Shown here one piece after another: positions 1 through 8,800 of a DNA stretch of 62,519 nt. Under the pieces are notes generated by a model. The model searched no databases. It saw nothing but the letters and a program-made list of their open reading frames with translations, and was not told the DNA's origin. The position numbers and the translations under genes are program-made. Origin of the DNA: Bacteroidales bacterium (GTDB taxonomy: Bacteria > Bacteroidota > Bacteroidia > Bacteroidales > WCHB1-69); NCBI GenBank assembly GCA_017962275.1, contig JAGCVQ010000070.1, positions 1 through 62,519 on the forward strand, given 5' to 3'. Positions within the stretch are counted from its first letter, which is position 1, and the number at the start of each line of letters is the position of its first letter.

Positions 1-240
1 GCGAGATGGAGGTTCCGCCGCCCGGTGCGTTCTCTGGCGAGATGGAGGTTCCGCCGCCTCCTATCGTCGGCGGCGGAATGACGCGCGCTGTCGTGTGTGC
101 CAAAAGGGGAAAACAGATGGGCGGCAGTAAAAGAGTGCCGTAGCCAGATCATGTTACTGCCGCCCATCTGTTTTCCCCCTTTTCTCCCCTGTGCGACACG
201 TCATTCCGCAAAACGCGACAGCGTTGAGCGGAATCTCCAA
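1..240. repeat. Repeat-rich region with tandem partial copies and a long inverted repeat
   Basis: A 22-bp unit starting GCGAGATGGAGGTTCC occurs at 1-22 and 37-58. The 39 bp at 44-82 recur exactly at 60641-60679. A perfect 25-bp inverted repeat pairs 106-130 with 154-178 around a 23-nt loop. Shorter outer complementarity (74-82 with 201-209) suggests a nested foldback element or a decayed miniature transposable element. Around 281-299 the bases ACTGGCGCGGCC plus a T run repeat the 3' half of the terminator at 5646-5679. I see no credible gene in 1-410. Confidence 0.7.
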
Positions 241-410
241 CGATGTAACACTGTTTTGTTAATAAAATCATTCGAAACCGTACTGGCGCGGCCTTTTTTC
301 TTTAAAACGTAAAAACGAAGCGGACTGTTTAAATGTTTTTGTATTCTTGCGGCGAAATAAAGTTCACCGATTGGTGGTCCACTAACTGGTGAACCGATTA
401 AAACGTTAAT

Positions 411-788
411 TCACAATATTTTGCAGTTTTCTTGAAAGAAATTGAGAGGTCTTTCACTTGTCTTCAGAATGACAACTCCGGATTGTTCAACAACACGTCC
501 ACGATCTGATGGTAAACCTGACGATCGGCGACTTCGAATCAAGACTTTGCTCTGCTCCGTCGCCAGGTCTTCTTTCAGGACAGTCATGAGCATATAGATG
601 CCTTGCTCTGTGAAAACGAAAGGAAGGTGTTGCCGACCACCTCGCTTTTCCGTTTTTGATATCAAATTTTTTGATGTCAAAACTTCCGGATTATCATAAT
701 CAACTATTCCACAATTAGTTGTCAGGATTTTTGAGGTCAAATGAATATCAGTAATGTATAACAAAAAAAAAGATTGCCACAATTTCAA
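411..788 (-). pseudogene. ORF6N-domain protein remnant
   Basis: The 125-residue frame holds one recognisable block, around residues 48-85: GGRQHLPFVFTEQGIYMLM, then an SKVLIR segment. This is the hallmark of ORF6N (KilA-N-related) DNA-binding domains of phage and mobile-element origin. The start of the domain is missing or scrambled, and the sequence after SKVLIR matches nothing I know. Intact relatives are roughly 170-300 residues long. I read it as a decayed fragment, not a working gene. It has no partner gene and is surrounded by repeats. Confidence 0.6.
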
Positions 789-828
789 AGAATATTCGTT
801 ATACAGACGTAATAAAAGGAAACTTTTT

Positions 829-903
829 CCTTAAACAGTCCCGAAGGGACAAGACGCACGAAGTGCTAATAACCCCACACAAGGCTTTAGCCGCAGTGTG
901 GGG
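829..903 (+). repeat. Three-hairpin leader repeat (copy A)
   Basis: Read in gene sense it carries GTCCC-GAA-GGGAC, GCAC-GAA-GTGC and CCCCACAC...GTGTGGGG hairpins in series. It ends 28 nt before the start codon at 932. Other copies are at 25688, 27182, 28448, 28511, 29684, 40628, 41397, 42480, 42587, 46425 and, as a variant, 56387. Confidence 0.8.
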
Positions 904-931
904 CTTATATGAAACAAAAAAAAACTATAAT

Positions 932-3900
932 ATGAAAAGAATCAAATTACTCAGATTGTTAGCCGTCGTTTTCGCGCTGCAGATGACCTTCGGGAGCACA
1001 GAAGCTTCAGCAAAGGTCACGGACGACTGTCTCCCGCCCCAATTCTATATCACAGACTGGCCCACGTTCCGGGTGGTGGTGGATTTCCCAGCCCCGAACA
1101 CCCACCTGCTCTATTATAGCCAAACGGGCGACACAGCAACGGTTTGCGTGGCGTTCACGGGCAGCTATTACGAACTCCCGACGCTGCCGCCGAACACGGA
1201 CTACACGTTCTGGATGGCGGACATCTGCAACGGGGACACGTCGGCCCTCTCTTCGCCTTACCCCTTCACCACACCTTGTGGCACCCAAACAGCCCCCTAC
1301 ACGGAAACGTTCACCACGGATGCCAACTGCTGGTCGTGGGACAACGACTTCTTCTCCTATCAAAGCGGATATATTTACACCACCTCGTATGGTCTATACT
1401 ATCCCATTTTGGCGGTCTCTCCGGTAATCAATGCCTCTGGACTGCAACATCCTTACTTGCGTTTTTCCCACTACCAACCTGAGTTCCAAGGGAATTATAA
1501 GAACGTGGCGGTCTATTATCGTGACAGTAATCAGGATTCCTGGCACAAGTTGGGGACGTACGTAACGCCCACCACGGATTGGACGACTGACTCGTTGTCG
1601 CTGCCCTCCAACTCCGCCACGCTCCAAATCGCCTTCGAAGGGGTGGGCAGTGCCTACAACACCCGCGCCCAATTCGACAACATCAGTGTGTATGAGGGAC
1701 CGGCCTGTCCGGTGGTCTCCGAAGTGGTGATGGCGCATGAGGAAAACGGCAATGCGCTCATCACGTGGATAGGTGCGGAAAACGGACAGTATGCGGTGCG
1801 CTACCGCGAGTTGGCGGACACGGCATGGGTGGACTTGGGATACGACAACGCGGATTCCACCCTGCTGACCGGCCTGAATCCGTTGACTAACTACGTGGTG
1901 GAAGTGGCCATTCTATGCGACTCGGGAATGCAGTATATCCCGGGCGAGTTCACCACGGGCATGGCCCCAGTAAGCCTCCCCTACTCCACGGACTTCGCCG
2001 ACACTTCCGACCAAGCGTGGATATTGGACAACGGCAACTGCTCAAACCATTGGATGATGGGCGTTCCCGGTGTCGGCACGCTTGATAACGCGCTTTTTAT
2101 CGCACAACATTACACAACGACGGCGGGCTATAACGTGCAGGCCACCACCAACGTCTGCGCGTACAAAACCTTCCACACGGATGCCGGCCCCTTCGTCTAT
2201 CTCGAATTCGACGTGCAGGTGGGCGGCGAATCCTACAACGACTACCTGAAGGTCTTCTGGGCACCCGACAGCGTGGAGTTTCCCGCTTCCACCGGCACCC
2301 CGAATTACAGCCAGGTCGCCTACATGACGAACGCACTGAATTTCAGCGACTATCTCAGCCAAACCGGGAACACGTCCTTCCCTTACAAGTTGAACCTCAC
2401 CAACGGCAATGTGATCCACGTAAGCATGGAGTTGGACAACATTACCCCGAACGGTGTATCGAAGTTGGTGTTCGCGTGGCGCAACAACTATGGTTCCGGC
2501 ACGCAGCCCGGCGCCATCGTCTCGAACGTACACATCTGGCAACAAGATTGTTATGCTGTGAATGACCTTGCCCTTTCCAGCACATTTATGGACACGGCGG
2601 TGGTTACGTGGAGCACCTATTTGCCAAACGCTACCTATACGTTGCAATACAAGCCGCAAAACATGTCCTGGACCGATCCGACGGTGACCAGCATGACGGT
2701 GACCGACACCTTTGCAGTGCTCGCAGGACTGCTCCCCCAGACCGCCTACGACCTCCGCGTGGCCACGAACTGCGACACCTCCCTGTCGGAGTGGCGGAAC
2801 ATCAATTTCATTTCGGGTTGCGACGTGGTCACGGTCACCGATCAGACATCGTATCTGGAGACCTTCCCGACGGAGCCGGAATGTTGGAAATTAGCCACCA
2901 ACCCGTGGCACGCGTGGACATGGACAAACGGGAAACTCTACCACAACCATCTCTATCCCGGGACAGACACCTGCGGCATCATGTCGCCCGTGTTCGACAT
3001 CTCCGCGGTCACGCGCCCGTACGTCTCCGTCAAGCATTCGTCCAACAGCGGCTCCAACAATTCCGATGACTTCGGTGTCTATTACCGGACGAGCGCGACC
3101 GACAGTTGGCACAAGCGGGGACTGTTCACCCAGTCGTCTTCCTCGCTGCAGAACGACTCGATACCGTTCCCGTCGGGTTCTGATTACATCCAGCTCGCCT
3201 TCTTCGCCAAGGAGGCCGGAGGCGGCACCATCACGGTGGATGACATCGCTGTGTTCAACGGTCCGGAGTGCGCCCCCGTCTATTACCTCACCGCCGACGG
3301 CATCACCGCCGATTCCGCCACCATCACGTGGGTGGGCTTCTCCGACAACGGTTACGCCATCCGCTACCGCATTCTGCCCGACACCACCTGGGTCTATTAT
3401 GACACCACCTACGACTGTTATTACATCTTCGACGGCTTGCAAGGCAGCAAGAATTACCATGTGCAGGTCTCATCCGTCTGTTCGGGCTCGGCCTACAAGT
3501 CGGTGAATTTCTCCACCCCGTTGGGCATCGAGGATCTGCCCTACTACACCGATTTCTCGCCCGAGATGGACCAAGACTGGAAACTCAACAACGGTGTTTG
3601 CAACAACTATTGGATGGTCGGCAAGGTCGATACGACTGCCGATGCCGACTACGGGCTGTTCATCTCTAACAACGGAATGACCCCGAACTACGGCAGCGGC
3701 CAATCCACGGTGACGGCCGAGAAGCTCTTCCGTATCGGCACAAACCCCGAAATATCCATCGATTTCGATGTCAAGGTCGGAGGCGAAAGTCGGTACGATT
3801 TCTTAAAATTACTCCTGTCCGGCCCGACGGTGGAATACGCGGCCTCCACCGCCACGGAAAACAGTTCCGGGTATCCGTTGTATATGCTTTACAACGTGAA

Positions 3901-5578
3901 TTGGTCAGGCTACAGTTATGATTTCACAAACTACAAACCGCTCACCGGAAATCAACAATACCCATATATTTTCAACCTGACCAACGGCAATGTCGTGCAT
4001 ATTACGGCCACCATGACCAACCCATACTATAACCCGGATGCGAACTCCACCATCAAAGTTGCATTTGCTTGGACAAACGACAATGCGGTCCATAACCAGC
4101 CTGGGGCCATCATCTATAATGTCTCCGTACACACCAACAATTGCGACCCTGTGAACAACTTGGCGATCACGGAAATGCATCCCACCTCGGCTACACTTTC
4201 CTGGACGGCCGGCAATGTAGAGACTGCCTGGAATGTGGACTACAAGGAGGCCAGTGCCACCTCGTGGATTTCCGACGCAGTGAATAGCCCGACTTACACC
4301 TTGACAAATTTGCAGCCCGAGACCGAGTACTTTGTGCGTGTGCAGGCCGACTGCGGCAACGGGGACGTCTCTACATACGAGATAATTTCGTTCTATACGC
4401 CCTCCTGCGAGGCGATAGACCAGTGCGAATACACGTTCATCCTGACCGACACTTATGGCGACGGCTGGAGCGGCGGACACTTGTATGTGCGCCAGAACGG
4501 TGTGCAGATTGCGGACTTGGAGGCCGTTGACCATGCCGGCCAGCACGGCACGATGTCCTACGACACCATTTCGGTGATGTTGTGTGACGGGGCGGATGTC
4601 CAGCTGGTTTGGGACAACGGCAACATGTTCAACCAGTGCGGGTTCATCTTCCAAAGCCCGGAAGGGGTCACGCTGTACCAAATCGCTCAATTGTTCAACC
4701 ACTATCCGGACACCACCCTTTACGCTTTCACGGCCGACTGCCCGTTGGTGCCGCCCGTGGTGGTCACGGACTCCGTATCGCAGATCGGGACGACCGATGC
4801 CACGTTCCACGGCCATCTTGCCGATTTGGGCAACCAACCCATTATCAGCCAAGGATTTGAATGGAAGGAGTTCTCGAACGGAATCTACAACCATTCCGTG
4901 AATGTGGTAGGGAATCCGATGGTTCACACCGTCACGAATTTGCAGCACTCAACGCAGTACGTGTTCCGGACGTTTGTGTCCACGGACACCGCCATCTATT
5001 ACGGGACGGAGATCTCCTTCACGACCGAGCAGGGACCCTGTCCCACCCCCTCCGACCTGCACGTCACCGATTCGTCGGAGAGCACTCTCGCCATCGCTTG
5101 GACCGAGAACGGCGATGCGGAGCAGTGGAACATCCAGTACCGGGCAGGCAGCGGCGAGATGAGCTCCGCCGTCTCCTACGCGACCTCCTACCTTATCACC
5201 GACCTTCAACCCAACACCGAGTACCAGATCCAGGTACAGTCGGTCTGCGGCATCACCTCCAGCGACTGGACCCCGGTGGTGACCGGCAAGACCACCTCGT
5301 CAGACTCCATCGGCATCGCGGATTACGACCGGTACATCAGGGTTTACCCGAACCCCGCAGGCGACGTGATCAATGTAGAATGTACAATGAACAATGTACA
5401 ATTAGGTGGGGAGCTCGAGGTGGTGGATGTCTATGGGAAGGTAATCGCCGTGGTAGGGGCGAATAATTATTCGCCCCTACGGACCCGCATCGACGTTTCG
5501 GGCCTCGCCGCCGGCGTCTATTTCGTGCGGGTGGACACCGAGCAGGGCGTTGTGACGAAGGCGTTCGTGAAACAATGA
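932..5578 (+). CDS. Giant T9SS-secreted surface protein, MAM-like/fibronectin type III modules
   Basis: A 1548-residue secreted protein, probably a surface adhesin or matrix protein. The start at 932 (MKRIKLLRLL) gives a proper signal peptide; an in-frame ATG at 863 lies inside the three-hairpin repeat and is rejected. Four jelly-roll (MAM/cleaved-adhesin-like) modules, near residues 115-255, 350-530, 630-775 and 868-1070, alternate with fibronectin III domains. A YGDGWSGG domain lies near 1165-1275 and a last FN3 near 1369-1455. The T9SS sorting domain (VYPNPAGD ... GVYFVRV ... FVKQ) is residues 1468-1548. It contains a 7-bp-period stretch and a 28-bp palindrome in frame. The next gene is a paralogue. 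The ligand cannot be inferred. Confidence 0.9.
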   Translation: MKRIKLLRLLAVVFALQMTFGSTEASAKVTDDCLPPQFYITDWPTFRVVVDFPAPNTHLLYYSQTGDTATVCVAFTGSYYELPTLPPNTDYTFWMADICNGDTSALSSPYPFTTPCGTQTAPYTETFTTDANCWSWDNDFFSYQSGYIYTTSYGLYYPILAVSPVINASGLQHPYLRFSHYQPEFQGNYKNVAVYYRDSNQDSWHKLGTYVTPTTDWTTDSLSLPSNSATLQIAFEGVGSAYNTRAQFDNISVYEGPACPVVSEVVMAHEENGNALITWIGAENGQYAVRYRELADTAWVDLGYDNADSTLLTGLNPLTNYVVEVAILCDSGMQYIPGEFTTGMAPVSLPYSTDFADTSDQAWILDNGNCSNHWMMGVPGVGTLDNALFIAQHYTTTAGYNVQATTNVCAYKTFHTDAGPFVYLEFDVQVGGESYNDYLKVFWAPDSVEFPASTGTPNYSQVAYMTNALNFSDYLSQTGNTSFPYKLNLTNGNVIHVSMELDNITPNGVSKLVFAWRNNYGSGTQPGAIVSNVHIWQQDCYAVNDLALSSTFMDTAVVTWSTYLPNATYTLQYKPQNMSWTDPTVTSMTVTDTFAVLAGLLPQTAYDLRVATNCDTSLSEWRNINFISGCDVVTVTDQTSYLETFPTEPECWKLATNPWHAWTWTNGKLYHNHLYPGTDTCGIMSPVFDISAVTRPYVSVKHSSNSGSNNSDDFGVYYRTSATDSWHKRGLFTQSSSSLQNDSIPFPSGSDYIQLAFFAKEAGGGTITVDDIAVFNGPECAPVYYLTADGITADSATITWVGFSDNGYAIRYRILPDTTWVYYDTTYDCYYIFDGLQGSKNYHVQVSSVCSGSAYKSVNFSTPLGIEDLPYYTDFSPEMDQDWKLNNGVCNNYWMVGKVDTTADADYGLFISNNGMTPNYGSGQSTVTAEKLFRIGTNPEISIDFDVKVGGESRYDFLKLLLSGPTVEYAASTATENSSGYPLYMLYNVNWSGYSYDFTNYKPLTGNQQYPYIFNLTNGNVVHITATMTNPYYNPDANSTIKVAFAWTNDNAVHNQPGAIIYNVSVHTNNCDPVNNLAITEMHPTSATLSWTAGNVETAWNVDYKEASATSWISDAVNSPTYTLTNLQPETEYFVRVQADCGNGDVSTYEIISFYTPSCEAIDQCEYTFILTDTYGDGWSGGHLYVRQNGVQIADLEAVDHAGQHGTMSYDTISVMLCDGADVQLVWDNGNMFNQCGFIFQSPEGVTLYQIAQLFNHYPDTTLYAFTADCPLVPPVVVTDSVSQIGTTDATFHGHLADLGNQPIISQGFEWKEFSNGIYNHSVNVVGNPMVHTVTNLQHSTQYVFRTFVSTDTAIYYGTEISFTTEQGPCPTPSDLHVTDSSESTLAIAWTENGDAEQWNIQYRAGSGEMSSAVSYATSYLITDLQPNTEYQIQVQSVCGITSSDWTPVVTGKTTSSDSIGIADYDRYIRVYPNPAGDVINVECTMNNVQLGGELEVVDVYGKVIAVVGANNYSPLRTRIDVSGLAAGVYFVRVDTEQGVVTKAFVKQ
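5377..5408 (+). repeat. Heptad-period stretch inside a T9SS sorting domain
   Basis: Units such as ATGTAGA, ATGTACA, ATGAACA and ATGTACA follow each other with 7-bp spacing and are translated as part of the sorting domain. The same style of sequence is normally intergenic in this window. Confidence 0.6.
5453..5480. repeat. 28-bp palindrome inside a CDS
   Basis: A perfect palindrome with half-site GTAGGGGCGAATAA, read in frame as VGANNYSPL between two strands of the sorting domain. It belongs to the GTAGRGRCG...CGYCYCTAC family found elsewhere in the window. Confidence 0.85.
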
Positions 5579-5640
5579 AAATGAAGAATGAAGAATAAAT
5601 ATTCTGCATTCTTCATTCTACATTCTTAATTCTTAATTAA
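5575..5640. repeat. Heptad array (AATGAAG / ATTCTTC) forming an inverted repeat
   Basis: Starts in the stop codon of the upstream gene. Four AATGAAG-like units are followed by about five TTCTTCA-like units, so the transcript can fold into an imperfect hairpin just before the terminator. Confidence 0.75.
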
Positions 5641-5645
5641 AAAAG

Positions 5646-5679
5646 GGTCGTTGCCAGCACTGGCGCGGCCTTTTTTTTT
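5646..5679 (+). terminator. Rho-independent terminator
   Basis: Stem GGTCG..GCCAG / CTGGC.CGGCC followed by nine T, 68 nt after the stop codon of the first T9SS protein gene. Confidence 0.8.
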
Positions 5680-5803
5680 GTGGATGGGGAATTAGTCACT
5701 TTTTTCTTTTTCGTGTAACGAAATCCGAGAGGCGTGCGACAGAGTGCAGTGAAGGGGAGGATTCGCAATGAAGAATTCACGAGACAACTAAAACACCAAT
5801 AAT

Positions 5804-8800
5804 ATGAAAAAGAAACTTTACACCATCATCACGCTGCTGCTGCTCTGCGGATGGGCGCAGGCGCAAACCGACAGTCTGCAGGTTGATTCGACGGCGTGTG
5901 TCGCTCCGCAGTTCACCGTGTACACAACCGGAACCGATGCCGTTTTCAACTGGTACGAAACCGACACCATCACGGAAACCGACACCTTCCTGATCATCTA
6001 TCGTCTCCTTTCCGGGACACCACAAGACAATGTGTACGAGATGGTTACCGGGAATAACGGGGAGTTCGGCGAAGCGGTCATTTCGGGACTCCTTCCCCTG
6101 ACGGAATACCTCGCATGGATGGCCAAGATTTGCAGCGGCGACACCTCTGCTGTGGATTCGGCCACGCTCTTCACCACAGGCTGCGGCACGTTTATGACCC
6201 CATTCGAGGAACATTTCAGTTCGAGCCAGCACTGCTGGACCCTCGACCCTGCCTTCTCTTATTCAATTGACTACGTTTACACCACAAATTACACTTACTC
6301 TTCCGGATATTTCGACACGGTGCGGGCGGTATCCCCTGTGATTGATGTCTCCGGACTTAGCCATCCATATCTGAAATTCTCCCGCATTCAGAACGATGCG
6401 AATGGAATGCATAAGGATCTGGCTCTGTATTATCGTGAATATGAAGAAGATGAGTGGCATGATTTAGGAACGTTCTTCTCAACGACAAGTTCCACCGATT
6501 GGAAGACCGACTCGCTGGCGATTCCTTCGCAATCGGCCACGCTGCAGCTCGGATTTTTCTCCATAGCACATGAAAACCAGCAGTTTCCACGCATTTCGTT
6601 GGACGACATCTACGTCTATGACGGCACGGACTGTCCGCCTGCCACCGACCTGATGTTGTCCGAAATCAGCACGGACACCGCTTTCATTCGCTGGATCAAC
6701 TGCGACACGGTGGACTATCAAGTGCGGTACAGGATTCTTCCCGACACGAACTGGATTTACACAAATGGGATGGATGGAACTGCCATTATCACCCCGGTCG
6801 AAATCCTCTCCAACTATGAGGTTCAAGTGTCGCCGTTATGCGATCTGGTAGAATGGGTCTCTTGCACGTTCAGCACGGGCTGCGGCACGTTTCTGGCCCC
6901 CTTTGAGGAACATTTCGGTTCGAGCCAGCACTGCTGGACCCTCGATCTGGCGTTCTCGAATGGGGTGGACCACATCTACACCTCGAACTACGTGTCTCCC
7001 ACCGTCAGCACGAACTACGGCTATATCGACACGGCGCGGGCCATTTCGCCGGTCATTGACGTATCCGCACTGGCCAACCCTTATCTGAAATTCTCCCGAA
7101 CTCAGACTGAATCCAACGGAACGCACAAGGATTTGGCTTTGTATTACCGTGATTATGAAGAAGATGAGTGGCACTACTTGGGAACTTATATCACGCCGGC
7201 AGGATCATTGAATTGGAAAACCGACTCGTTAGCCATTCCTTCGCATTCCGCCACGCTGCAACTCGGTTTCTTCTCTATACAGCGCGAAAACGCCCAACAG
7301 ACCGCTATCCATTTGGACGACATCTATGTCTATGACGGGCCGGAATGTCCCCCCGCCTCCGACCTGGCATTGTCCGGCTTCAGTGACGACACCGCCTTCA
7401 TCCACTGGATTGCAGACGCCAACACACCTTACCATGTGCGCTACCGCACACTCCCCGGAAACAACTGGGTTAATGTCAACGACTTAGACGGCATGGCGCT
7501 TATTGAGCCCCTCGCTCCGCACACGAATTACGAAGTGCAGGTCTCGCCCTTCTGCGACTTGGAGACGTGGTCATCCTGCACCTTCACCTCTCCCGCCGGT
7601 GCGGTCAATCTGCCCTACTCCACCAACTTTGCCGGAAGTGCCGACGAGGGCTGGGAATTCAACAACGGCACGTGTCTGAACCATTGGAAGATTGGTGATC
7701 CCGGCGACTACCTACAAATACCCAACGCGCTGTTTGTCACTTTCAATGACACGGTGGCAGGCTATGGACAGGACAACTTCTACACCACTATCACAGCGTT
7801 CAAGAGGTTCAATATGAGCGACATATCCACGGTGAACATCGAGTTTGATGTCCTCTGCGGCGGCAACATCCAGAGTTATACTCCGAAGGATTACCTGAAA
7901 GTCTTTTTTGCGCCCGCTACAGAAGAATACCCCTCTTCCGAAAACAGCCTTGCGTATGCGGAACCCACTGCCTCACTTTACGCAATGGATTTCCAAGATT
8001 ATTTGAGCCAAACGGGCGATACAAATTACCGTTACAAGCTGAATCTGACGCAAGGTAACGTACTGCATATCAGCGTGGAGATGCCCAATCCAACGCCTAA
8101 CGGCGAGTCGAAGCTGGTGTTTGTGTGGCACAACGACCACAGTTACTACAGCGATGTTCAACCGGCCGCCATCATCACCAACCTGCACGTGTGGCAGAAC
8201 GACTGCGATGTGGTTTCCCAGCTCAATGTGTTTGATATTGTTGGGCAATCTGCTCTGGTCTCCTGGGTGCCGCCGGCAAACGCCCCGACCATCGAGCTTC
8301 AGTACAAACTGTACGCCATGGATTGGTCTGATCAGAGCGTGACCACCATCCTGTTGGACTCCAACTACCTGATTCTGCAAAATCTGCTGAACGACACCGC
8401 TTACGATGTGCGGGTCCGGGTGGATTGCGGAGACACGCTGGGCGTGGGCACTTGGCGCTATGTCTCGTTCATCACAAGCTGTGGTATCGTGGTCACGGAC
8501 AGTACCCCTTACATCGAAAATTTCAACTATGTAGGTCTGGCACCGGAATGCTGGAACCTCACGGTAAACCCGTTGCATTCCTGGTATAAGGCATGGTATT
8601 CCCAAGCCCTGGCCCATGACAACCACGCCAACAATGATTGGGGAGAGGAGTGTCCGGCGCTAACCCCGACGATGGATATTTCCGCGGTGTCCAACCCCTA
8701 TCTTAAATTCAAACACGAACTGGGTGGCATTCGGGTGGCTTCCCGGACGAGTGCCCTGAGCCCGTGGCAGGAGTTGGCCACTTTCTCTGGAAACGCCATC

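Noticed and set aside
97-312. 71-codon frame near the window start
   Set aside because: It runs through the 25-bp inverted repeat and has no similarity to known proteins.
863-931. Upstream in-frame ATG for the first T9SS protein
   Set aside because: It would add 23 residues encoded by the three-hairpin repeat in front of a normal signal peptide.
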